Positions 1 to 9,600 of a DNA stretch of 37,857 nt are shown one piece after another. Position 1 is the stretch's first letter, and every line of letters begins with the position of its first letter. Under the pieces are notes generated by a model. That model did not search any database and was not told the DNA's origin. It worked only from the letters and a program-made list of their open reading frames with translations. Origin of the DNA: UBA93 sp964477205 (GTDB lineage: Archaea > Micrarchaeota > Micrarchaeia > Norongarragalinales > Norongarragalinaceae); NCBI GenBank assembly GCA_964477205.1, contig CAYZDE010000005.1, forward strand, positions 1 through 37,857. Reading direction: 5' to 3'. Made by a program: the position numbers and the translations under genes.

Positions 1-1
1 A

Positions 2-1867
2 ATGTTTCCAAGCCTTGCAAAAGTGAGAGAATTATTTAATAGCCCGATTAATGATAAGGCTATAGCCGCAGCTTCGAAATGGACTTCTATTTTTTCGACT
101 TTTTCTAATGTTATTTCTTGGGTTCAGCCGATGCAAGCGTTTAGGATTTACCATGGAAACCAGGCAATGCAGTACGTTTCAAGTTGCAAGGACTCGCAAT
201 ACAAACTATTAACTTATCAACCACTAGCCAAAACTTTGGAAACCGATTCAAACCAATTGAATGAGTTATTGCAGCCAATAACCGAATCAATATCGAGCAT
301 GACTGCCGGCGAAGCAGCGATGGAATCTTATAGCCCCGTTACTGGCTCGGCGTTAAGCAACCTGCGAACCATACTCAACTTCAAGACCGTAATGCAAGAC
401 CAAACCGGAGCGGTCGCGCCAAGCGAATTATTATACCTGCAAGTCGAGGAGAGCGCGTGGAGCGTGCAAGGAGGATTATTCGACCAGTTAGCCGGGGATG
501 CTTCGTGCCAGTTCAACGAGAACTACGCGAACGGCGAGCTCAACTTTAATTTGGGAGAGGACGGCATTACGGTTTACAATAACGACGGCAGCGTACGCCT
601 CTCTTTGAACGATTATTGGAATAAAGTGCGCGCGCTCGGCCGCATGCGCTCGCAAGAGAACGGCCGCGTCATCCTTCCGAATAAGATAATCGAGCACTCG
701 CTTAATTGTCAAGGCGAGTTCATTCAAATCGATTATCGCGCCGGGGCAACATTAACCGGCAACTGCGGTGCGGATTGTTTAAAGTCCGCGATTTCAATGG
801 TCACTTACCGTGACGCTTCGAATGACTTGAGCGAGGTAATCGGCACGATTTCCAGCATTGACACTGACAAGGGAGTCGCCTCGTTCGCGGGTGACGCAAT
901 CCGCTTCCTAGTACTCTACCCTGACGAAGAGAAAGATGAAATGTTCGGAGAGGAAATCACCGCGCCGGGAGTTGACCAACTAGGTCTTGCTTCACGCCAG
1001 GAATTACAAGCGTCCAAACTCGCAATCAGCGTTGACGAGAGCGGAGTGGTAAGCGCAGAACTCTCCGGAAGCGGCCAGCCCAAGCGCCCCATCGGCGATG
1101 TGCAAACCATAATCGGTGACCGCGGGAAAATAGAATTCTCGAACGGAAAGATGCTCTTGTTTGTTTACTCGCTCGCGGGAACGAGCGCGCAGAACATCCG
1201 AGCGCTTACTTCCGGCTTGGAAGACGGGGAAGTGAACCTCGGCGTGCAAGCAAAAACGGGAGCCGAAGAGAGCGGTGAAGAATTAAACGCGGCTCTCGAC
1301 GCGATTCAAGGCGAAGGCGGCATGGACGTGTTCGAGACGGACGACCACATTTACTATTTCGACGGAGAGACCCTCCGCGTCATCGACAAGAACACCGGGG
1401 AGGCGACTGATTACGCGATTACCGGCCGCGAGGACCTTGGGAACGGCCAATTCGCTTTCGACACGGACGAAGGCCAATTCCGATTCGGTTTCGACATGCA
1501 GAACGGACAGCCCATGCTCTCCGCCGAAGGGCCGAACGGCTTGAATGAAGTGCTCGCACTCCTAGCCGCGCGCGGTGACGACGGCATACTCACTTTCAAC
1601 CCGAGTACGGGAGCGATTAATGTTTACAACGGGCAGGACATACCCCTCAGCCCGGAGTTTGCGAACAAGGGAATCGGGTTCATGGGCGACGAGAACGGGA
1701 GAACGCGCGGCATTCCGGCGAACAACCCGTTCACGCAGTCTTGGGACACTACGGGCACTCCCGCTAGTAAGGGCTTGAATTTGCCGGCTTGGCCGGAGAA
1801 CCAATTATTATTGGCGTTGATGGTTAGCGTGGTCTTAATCGGCGTTGCTTTCGTGCGCCGCGATTGA
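2..1867 (+). CDS. Membrane-anchored exported protein, 5' end outside the window (partial)
   Basis: I do not recognise a family. The reading frame is open from the first bases, and the first Met (base 2) is not followed by a signal peptide, so the true start probably lies upstream of the window. The 621 visible residues are mostly polar and acidic, with short beta-rich stretches and a small Cys cluster near residues 235-260. The C-terminus is a single hydrophobic segment (about residues 599-617) ending in Arg-Arg-Asp, which is the topology of an extracellular protein held by a C-terminal membrane anchor with a cytoplasmic basic stop. Its 3' end overlaps the convergent rpe gene by 33 nt. A surface protein is inferred from topology only. 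It continues the theme of exported proteins seen from 3643 to 19180. Confidence 0.7.
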   Translation: MFPSLAKVRELFNSPINDKAIAAASKWTSIFSTFSNVISWVQPMQAFRIYHGNQAMQYVSSCKDSQYKLLTYQPLAKTLETDSNQLNELLQPITESISSMTAGEAAMESYSPVTGSALSNLRTILNFKTVMQDQTGAVAPSELLYLQVEESAWSVQGGLFDQLAGDASCQFNENYANGELNFNLGEDGITVYNNDGSVRLSLNDYWNKVRALGRMRSQENGRVILPNKIIEHSLNCQGEFIQIDYRAGATLTGNCGADCLKSAISMVTYRDASNDLSEVIGTISSIDTDKGVASFAGDAIRFLVLYPDEEKDEMFGEEITAPGVDQLGLASRQELQASKLAISVDESGVVSAELSGSGQPKRPIGDVQTIIGDRGKIEFSNGKMLLFVYSLAGTSAQNIRALTSGLEDGEVNLGVQAKTGAEESGEELNAALDAIQGEGGMDVFETDDHIYYFDGETLRVIDKNTGEATDYAITGREDLGNGQFAFDTDEGQFRFGFDMQNGQPMLSAEGPNGLNEVLALLAARGDDGILTFNPSTGAINVYNGQDIPLSPEFANKGIGFMGDENGRTRGIPANNPFTQSWDTTGTPASKGLNLPAWPENQLLLALMVSVVLIGVAFVRRD

Positions 1868-2491
1868 ATCGATTAGCTTTCGGTCGGCTTCCTCGTCATC
1901 CCAACTTAGGTTATTGAATAAGTAAGAGCCAACGCACAGTTTCTGCGCTCCTGCTTTCACGCACTGCGGAGCAGTGTCCGCGTTCAACCCTCCGTCCACG
2001 GAAACGAGCTTGCCGTAGTCACTGGCTAGCTCGGTTATTTTCAAGAGTACTTTCGGCTGGAACGCCTGCCCGCCTTTGCCGGGCTGCACGCCCATCACGA
2101 GCACGAAATCCGTGATGTCCGCGTACAGCTTGATTATGCCTGCGTGGCTTCGCGGGTTCAAAGCGAGGCCAGCCTTTTTCTTAGAATCGATTATTTTTTG
2201 TAGTACGGGAGTCGTGCGCAATGATTCCGCGTGCGCGCTCACCCACTCAACTCCATCAACGAGGAAATCGTCCACCCAATCGAGCGGCTTCTTCACCATC
2301 AAATGAACGTCCAAAGGCAAGCCCTTTCCGAGCACGCGGTCCAAGTCCTTGGCAGTAAACGAAGTGTTACCCACGAATTCCTCTTCCATCACGTCGAAAT
2401 GCAAGCCGAAGATTCCTATTCGCTTTAAGTAAGAGTAATCCAATTCTTCGAGGTCGCGCCCGAGTACCGAAGCCCACACTTCACTCGTCAA
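1835..2491 (-). CDS. rpe: Ribulose-phosphate 3-epimerase
   Basis: Interconverts ribulose 5-phosphate and xylulose 5-phosphate in the non-oxidative pentose phosphate pathway; cytosolic TIM barrel. At 218 aa it has the usual family length. The family signatures are present in order: Ser8, the H-x-D-x-M motif (His31, Asp33, Met35), His63 in DVHLMV, the phosphate-binding loop VMGVQPGKGGQAF (132-144), and Asp166 in VDGG. The His and Asp residues are those that bind the metal and do acid-base catalysis in characterised Rpe enzymes. Translation appears to start at a TTG that overlaps the end of rpiB by 11 nt, so the two are translationally coupled as the last genes of the S6e-rpiB-rpe operon. The 3' end overlaps the convergent gene at 2-1867 by 33 nt. 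Confidence 0.95.
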   Translation of the reverse strand: MTSEVWASVLGRDLEELDYSYLKRIGIFGLHFDVMEEEFVGNTSFTAKDLDRVLGKGLPLDVHLMVKKPLDWVDDFLVDGVEWVSAHAESLRTTPVLQKIIDSKKKAGLALNPRSHAGIIKLYADITDFVLVMGVQPGKGGQAFQPKVLLKITELASDYGKLVSVDGGLNADTAPQCVKAGAQKLCVGSYLFNNLSWDDEEADRKLIDSIAAHESNAD

Positions 2492-2912
2492 TTAGCCGCA
2501 CCCTTCGCTCGTGCCTCTCGACGCCGCTGAAGCCCGTGGAATAAAAAGCAGTAATAATGTTTTTGGCGGTGTCGCCGATGGTGGTTTTCTCGCCCATCAC
2601 TAGAATGTTAGCGTTAACGTGCTCGCGCGCTTGCCTAGCCATTAAAACATTAGTACACAATGCGGCGCGAACGCCCTTGAAGCGGTTCAACGCGATTGAA
2701 GAGCCCACGCCCGTGCCGCAGGACATGAAGCCGTAGTGCGCGTTGCCGGAAGCCACCATTCTAGCTAACTTCTTAGCAAAAACCGGGTAATCGCATGACT
2801 CTTTCGACTCGCAGCCGAGGTCCACGACTTCAAAACCGAGTTCCGAGAGCCATGCCTTAGCCTTCTCTTTTAACTCGAATCCCGCGTGGTCACTTGCAAC
2901 TGCAATTCGCAA
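2481..2912 (-). CDS. rpiB: Ribose-5-phosphate isomerase B
   Basis: Interconverts ribose 5-phosphate and ribulose 5-phosphate; RpiB/LacAB family, cytosolic. The 143-aa length is typical. Diagnostic features are the N-terminal ASDHAGF (residues 6-12, Asp8-His9 for substrate binding), catalytic Cys65 in SCGTGVGSSIA, and the A-R-x-A-R-E-H-x-N-A-N block near residues 90-101. The start is TTG. A Shine-Dalgarno GGAGTGAT lies 6 nt upstream and overlaps the TGA stop of S6e, which supports both the start and the operon. It feeds directly into the downstream rpe. Most archaea that make pentose phosphates carry RpiA, so the B type suggests acquisition from bacteria (inference from family distribution). 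Confidence 0.95.
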   Translation of the reverse strand: MRIAVASDHAGFELKEKAKAWLSELGFEVVDLGCESKESCDYPVFAKKLARMVASGNAHYGFMSCGTGVGSSIALNRFKGVRAALCTNVLMARQAREHVNANILVMGEKTTIGDTAKNIITAFYSTGFSGVERHERRVRLIDE

Positions 2913-2918
2913 TTAAAA

Positions 2919-3521
2919 TCACTCCTTCTTTTCCTCGGCAGGAACCTCTACAATCTTTTCCTCTGCTTTAGGTTCTTCCTTCTTCTCTTCTAAAACGGGC
3001 GCTTCCTCAGCCTTTTTCTCTTCCGCAGGCGCTTCTTTTGCTTTGGGCTCTTCCTTAGGAGCTTCCTCTACCTTTGATTTTTCCTTTGGTGCTTCCTCTG
3101 CCTTCTTAGCTTCTTCCTCAGTTTCCTTCTTGGAGTTGAAACCGAGTTCGGCGAGGCCTTGCCCGCCTTCCTTGGCGATTCTCGCGTTCACTTGAGCCGT
3201 GCTCTCGTTCAGCATGCTGCCCGCGACGAGCTTCTTTTTCCTTTCCCCGCTTGCAATAGGATTGCCTTTCTTGAAGTTGCGTACGCCCGTGCCGCGGGGC
3301 AGGACGCTCTTAATCGTGCGCGCGCCGGGCACATAGTTTACCATGGGCGTGCCTTGTTTGTTCGAGCCGCCGGTTATCTCTAACTCGTAGCCGGGGAGCC
3401 CGATGACTCCGCCCTCGAATTTATCCCCGATTTTTTTTCCGTAGAACTGGGGTGCCTTTGCTTCTTCAACTTCAACTTGAAAACAATTACCTGTTTTAGG
3501 GTCGCCGAAAACTACTTTCAC
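2919..3521 (-). CDS. rps6e: 30S ribosomal protein S6e with long charged C-terminal tail
   Basis: Component of the small ribosomal subunit in archaea and eukaryotes. Residues 1-130 match the archaeal S6e core: an N-terminal MKVVFGDPKTG strand, the GKKIGD turn (28-33), the IGLPGYELEITGGS segment (40-53), and the basic SGERKKK patch followed by the A-Q-V-N strand. Archaeal S6e is normally near that length. Here residues 131-200 (bases 2922-3131) add a low-complexity tail made almost only of Glu, Lys, Ala and Pro in imperfect repeats around EEAPKEE. The start is GTG, with AGGTGG about 7 nt upstream. It is the first gene of the S6e-rpiB-rpe operon, transcribed away from the giant surface gene. A weak TATA-like element (TTAATAATGG on the minus strand near 3575-3585) may be its promoter. 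Confidence 0.93.
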   Translation of the reverse strand: MKVVFGDPKTGNCFQVEVEEAKAPQFYGKKIGDKFEGGVIGLPGYELEITGGSNKQGTPMVNYVPGARTIKSVLPRGTGVRNFKKGNPIASGERKKKLVAGSMLNESTAQVNARIAKEGGQGLAELGFNSKKETEEEAKKAEEAPKEKSKVEEAPKEEPKAKEAPAEEKKAEEAPVLEEKKEEPKAEEKIVEVPAEEKKE

Positions 3522-3597
3522 TATAAAACCACCTTCTAAAAGAGAATGACTTACAAAACAAGTGCTAAAACCATTATTAACGCTTGCCCTCCGCGCA

Positions 3598-3642
3598 AGC
3601 TTTTTAAGCTTTTAAAGCGTCTTATTCCGCAGTGGGTGTAAA
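3598..3642 (+). promoter_or_regulatory. Archaeal TATA-type promoter and ribosome site of the giant surface gene
   Basis: Two nested AT boxes (TTTTTAAG at 3601-3608 and CTTTTAAAG at 3610-3618) lie 25-40 nt before the TTG at 3643, the usual distance of an archaeal TATA box. A GGGTG at 3634-3638 is 4 nt before the TTG and is a short-spaced Shine-Dalgarno candidate. An ATG at 3661, in the same frame, is the alternative start. Confidence 0.5.
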
Positions 3643-6600
3643 TTGAAGAAAGGCAGTACTATGCACGCCCGTTTTACTGGAATCGCGGGCATTCGGTTAT
3701 TCCTAGTGCTCGCCTTGCTCGCGTGCGCGGCGAATGCGTGGGATGCAAATTATACTGCCGTGGCTTACATGGACGCGTCTGCGGCTAATGGCGTGGATTA
3801 CATTAATGGTTGGAATTGCTCGAATACCGGAGGAGGCGGGGAGCCTACTTGGACGGCCGGTGATGGACCGAACGGCGAGGATACCTTGACTTTTACAGTG
3901 GGAGTCGAACACAATTGTAATTGGAATCGCGCTGTGAGTAGTTTTGTTACTACGGGGGCCGGCGCGTTCACTTTCTTGGTGAACCGTTCAACAGCAATGC
4001 AAACGGGAACGTTTGGGCAATACAATTTAATGATTGATTCTGGTGGCCATTTTGATATTGAGGCGGCTAATGGAACCAATTTAAAGATGTATTTTTGGGA
4101 TGGAGGGTCGAAACAACTTATTTGTAAAGACGAATTGCCTTTAAACGAGTGGGCAACCGTAACAATGAATTGGGACAGTTCGAACTTATACTGCTACATT
4201 AACGGTAATTATTCGGGGCATATCGCCGCAGGAGCAATCACGGATGCTTCTTATGTTTTGTCTTGGGGTAAAAATCAACCGAGCACTGCGGCACTGGGCA
4301 TTAAAATCGCGAACTTCACGGCGAGCAACGCCAACCGTTCAGCGTCATTCATACAAGACGAATACCTGGCAATGATGAGCTCGTCTCCCGGAGTCTCTTC
4401 CGTATGCCAAGAGATTACTTCTAATTTTACCTTGACTTCCGACGTGAACGCGAGCGGTAACTCGACTTGTTTTAATGTTACCGACACGGACTTGGACTTG
4501 AATTGTGACGGATATACCATTTACGGTGATGTTTCCGGTGACGCGATTAGCGTTCAAGATAATCGGCTTACCCTTAGGAATTGTAATATTTACGGGTTTC
4601 AGTCCGGGGTAGTAGTTGATGCGCACTTAGGCGGCATGCACTTCCATAACAACGCGGTCTGGGATAATTTGAAGAAAGCGTTTCATTTTCACGAGAACAG
4701 CACGGGCAATAACGTCAGCATGAATAACGTTTCCTATAATGAGGACGGCGTTTACTTTGAAGGCACCACTGAATCCGATGTTTACTGGAACACGATTCAC
4801 GATAACTCGGCGAACGGGATTTACTTTAGCGGCGGCTACAACAACGCCAGCTTTAACACGGTTTATCATTGCGATGACGGCATAGAAGTTAACGGTGACG
4901 GCGCCGACGGGTGCACTATCTTCAATAATACTTTTTATTCAAACGCTAATTACGGGGTTTTCCTCGACGCTCCGGATTCGAATAATGTTTCGTATAATAA
5001 TGCCAGTTATAATTCGGTGGGATTCCTCGGGAATCACACTTCAACCGGGAACACGATTCAAAAAAATTCGTTTAATCAAGATTCGGATTTGTATTTTATC
5101 AGCGGCAGTAACGGGAATCTGGTATTCAATAACTTGTTCCTAGGCGGTTTGACCTACTTCGTCCGCGACGACGACGCTACCGGCAGCAGTTATAACACGA
5201 CTAGCGGCGGCACTCCACAAGGCAACTACTACGAGGACATTACGGATTACGACATAATCGACTCGGACCGAGACGGTTACGGTGACTCGGGCGCGGATTA
5301 CCCGTACAACTCCAGCCAAACCCGTTGGATAGGTAACGGTAATGACTACGCTCCCATCATGGTGCGCAACGATTATTGCCGGGAAATAGCGGGGGACTTG
5401 ACGCTAACTGCCAACGTTAACGCCACCGGGAACTCGACTTGCTTTAACATTAGCACGGTGGGCGTTACCTTGGACTGCAACAACTACGCGATTTACTCGG
5501 ATTCCACTGGCACTGCCGTGGAAATCGGCGCTGCAGGCGTCACCGTGAAGAATTGTGAAATAAAGAATTTTTCTAAGGGCATTTACTTCTCGAATGCTTC
5601 CGCGAGCCGCGGCATTGCGTTCAATAACACGGTTTGGAATACCACTTACGCTGCCTACATTTACTACGGCGACGAGAACAATGTCTCGTACAATAACTTA
5701 TCACACAACGCTTACGGGGTTTACTTGAACGGCCATTACATTGCTGATAGGCCAACTGCTAACAACATTTCCTTTAACACTATAGCGTTTCAAACCCTCG
5801 AAGGAATTGACGATTATGATTCAGCTGGCGTTGACAAGTTGAATATTTCTTATAATAACATTAGTTATAACGCCGACCGCGCCATTTCACTTAGTCCCAA
5901 TTCGATTGACCGCTCTAACTTTTCAATAATCGGTAATACTTTCTCGTTTAATACGGGCGTCGCCGCGTACTTTTATGGCGGGTCTTGGGCTAATTTTTCG
6001 TACAATAATTTTTCGTATAACGGCAACACGGGTTTGTATCTTTATTCGTCCCTGCAAAACGTTTTCATTTACCTGAATAATTTCACGAGCAACGGGCTTT
6101 ACGGGGTATACATTAGGGGGCCGGATTATGTAACTTTTTACAAGAACACCGTGTTTGATTCCGGGTCTTCTGGCTTGTACAGCTATAGTGCTACCTCGCA
6201 ATACAACAATTTTTCTAGTAATAACTTCTCGTATAATACCGGTGGTTTTTCCATTGGGTCTTATTGTAATGTAACGAATAACGTTGTTCACTCCAACTCC
6301 GGAGTGGGGATTGGGTTTACGCAAGAGTTGGTTCGAAGTACGGTCTACAATAATACGGTTTGGAGTAACGGCGGTACCGGATGTAGTGTTAGGGGTGAAT
6401 ACCATAATATTTCCTTCAATAATTTTTCTTATAATGTGGGTGGCGTCTACACTGGTGGTGACGACGCGGATTACAATTGGATAGAGGGTAATATACTAGC
6501 ATATAGCAGTGGCGGTAACGGCCACGGCGTCTGGATTAACGCGGACGGCGCCCGCAACTGGACGATTTACGATAATTTGATTTATTCTAATAACGTAAAC

Positions 6601-9600
6601 GGGATTTACTTTAATGGCGCCGATTACCACAATTTTTCTTACAATAATATTTCTTACAATGTACAGTACGGCGTTCGCTTTTGGGGTGACACGTTCAACA
6701 ACACGGTTGCGTTCAATAATATTTCGCGTAACAGCGCAGGCTCGGCGAATTACGACGGGCTTTTGCTTGGCTCGTATAAGGTTAAGAGCTACAATAAGAT
6801 TTACGACAACACGATTGACTTCAACGGCAGGCACGGAGTTTCCTTCCTGGACAACAGCTACAATGAATACCTGCGCTCTTACAACACTTTCTTCAATAAC
6901 AACGTGAGCTACAACACGGGCCACGGCTTCTTCTTCGAATCCATTTCCGAGAACAACAACTTCAGCTATAACACGATTCAAAACAACAGCGACGATGGAA
7001 TCAACGTTTACAGGACTACTATAGACCACAACACTTTCTTCCAAAATCAAATTTACGATAACGGCAGGGACGGAATCCGCTTTTACCAAGGCGATTCGAA
7101 CAACGCGAGTTACAATAATATCTCGTATAATTATGGTTGGGGTTTGTACTTCGAGAGCAGTGCGGCTAATAATACCGTCCAAAATAATTCGGTGACGCAG
7201 GCGAGCGGGGCTTACGCGAACGCGCTTGCAACCGACAATGTGTTCTTCAATAACTCGTTCTTCGACGGCTCCGCCGTCGCGGTGAGCAGCGACGGCGATA
7301 ACCAATTTAATACTACGAGTGTGGGCGTTGCCCAAGGTAATTATTACCCTGACATCCTCACGAAGACGATTTACGATTCCGACGGGGATAATTACGGTGA
7401 CACGGGTGCGGATTACCCTTATGCAATAGCAGGCGGTGGTGGAGGATTGGATTACGGGCCGATGAACGCCACGGTTTTATTGACCACGACTTGCCAGAAC
7501 GTTTCCTCGGACTTGACTTTTGTTAGTGATGTGGACGCGCGTACTTACTACGACGGCTGCTTCAACATCACTCAAGAGAATGTTACCATTGACTGTGCAG
7601 GGTACAATGTTTCCGGTTCTGGCACGGAAATAGGCGTAAACGCTTTGAACCTGGAAGGCATCGAAATCAAGAACTGCAACTTCCACGGGTTGGGCACCGG
7701 ATTGTACCTCGACCCGTCGTACAATAACACAATAATTGACAACAATTTTTACTCAGCCGGGGAGTGTTTAGTGCTTTACAGCAGTTGGAACAACACCGTG
7801 CGCAACAACACGTTCCTCAACTGTTCGATTGGAATCAAGCTCAACGGGACGAGCGACAATAACACCATTTGGAATAACACGATTTGGAATTCGACGGCTT
7901 ACGGCGTGTTCTTTACTGACGCGGACGACAACAACATCTCGTACAATAATGTTTCGTATAATAAGCAATACGGGTTTTACTTGACTGCTTCGTCAGCGAA
8001 TAATACCTTCTCGTGGAATAATGTTACGGGGAATGTTGATGGAGTCTTCTTAGATGATGACTCGTGTGATGATAATAAGATTAGTTGGAATACGATTGAC
8101 TCTAGTGTAACGCATGGAGTAGAGCTAACTAATGGCGATTATAACAATGTCTCGTATAACAACGTGAGTTATACCGGTCAGTATGGAGTGTATTTGCTTG
8201 GTTCAGCAACGAATAATAACATTAGTTATAACGACATCGTGTTCAATGACGCGGGATTAGGAATTAATGATGACAATGTAGACTTTAATACCTTCAATAA
8301 TAACACGATTGAGCATAACGGACTCGGCGCGTACATTTGTTCGGGTGACTTTAACGTATTCCGCAATAACTCTTTCAACCAAGGAAGTGACATTAGGTTC
8401 AGGTTGAATGCAGGGGACAACCAATTCTACTGGAATTACTTGTATAATGGTTCGGATTACTTCGTTAACGATGATGGCTCTAATAACCAATTTAATACGA
8501 CTGTAAGCGGTGTCAGTCAAGGGAATTACTACGAGGACATTAGGCACACGGCGATTTTTGATTCGAGTGGCGACGGTTACGGCGACGTCGGCGCGGATTA
8601 CCCGTATGATTCGGGGGAGCCCAAATGGATTGGCTTTGGAGAGGATTACGGGCCGATAGGGGCGAGGCCGCCGATTTGCATGGAGTTATCCTCCAACTTG
8701 AGCTTGTCCGCGAGCGTTAACGCTACGAATTACACGGCTTGTTTTAACGTGACCGCGAACTCGGTGACGCTGGATTGCGCCGGGCATTTGGTTTACGGCG
8801 ACTTTGCGGGCATCGGCGTTAACAGTACGAATTACCGTTCGTTCACAGTGAAGAATTGCGTGTTCAAGAATTTTTCAACCGCAATTTACTTTGATAACTC
8901 GGATGGCGGGTTGGTTTACAATAATTCCGCGTGGAATAATTCGTACGCAATGCAACAGTACGCAAGCAATTCAACTAACGCGAGTTACAATAACTTCTCG
9001 TACAACTCGCAGCAAGGGTTTTACTTGACTAAGGTTGCGGCGAATAATAATTATTCAAGCAACGTGCTCGTGGAAAACTTGGGTGCGTTCTCGTTGGACG
9101 GAGACAATGTTGACTCGAACACTTTCTATAATAACACGGTGTACGCGAGCAGTGCTTACGGCTTCTCATTATCCGGCGGCGACTACAATAATATTAGTTA
9201 CAATAACGCTTCGTACAGCCAGAAGAACGGCATCACCTTGTCGTCGTCGGCAACGAATAATTTCATAGGGTTCAACACGGTTCAGAATAACAGTGCGGGC
9301 TCAAGCGCTTACAATGGCTTTTACGTTAACGGCGACGAGGTCGACGGTAATACATTTTATTACAACGACATCTTTGATAACGGCGGCAACGGGGTTTACT
9401 GCGTTGACTCCGATTTGAATAATTACTCTTACAACAACGCTTCTTACAACGCGCGAAGCGGCTTTAATGTGACCGGGAACGCGTCAAGCAATGACTTCCT
9501 CTTTAACACGGTTAGGAGTAACAGTGTTGGCTCGGCGAGTTACGATGGAATAACTTTTGATGATGAGAAAGCGGACCATAACGGGATTTACGGCAACCTG

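Noticed and set aside
5923..6405. Antisense open frame (160 aa)
   Set aside because: Same cause: mirror of beta-helix rung codons.
6496..7335. Long antisense open frame (279 aa) opposite the beta-helix gene
   Set aside because: Its Val/Ile-rich RNIIVRKIVV pattern is simply the complement of the repeated Asn-Ser-Tyr codons; it has no ribosome site and no family resemblance.
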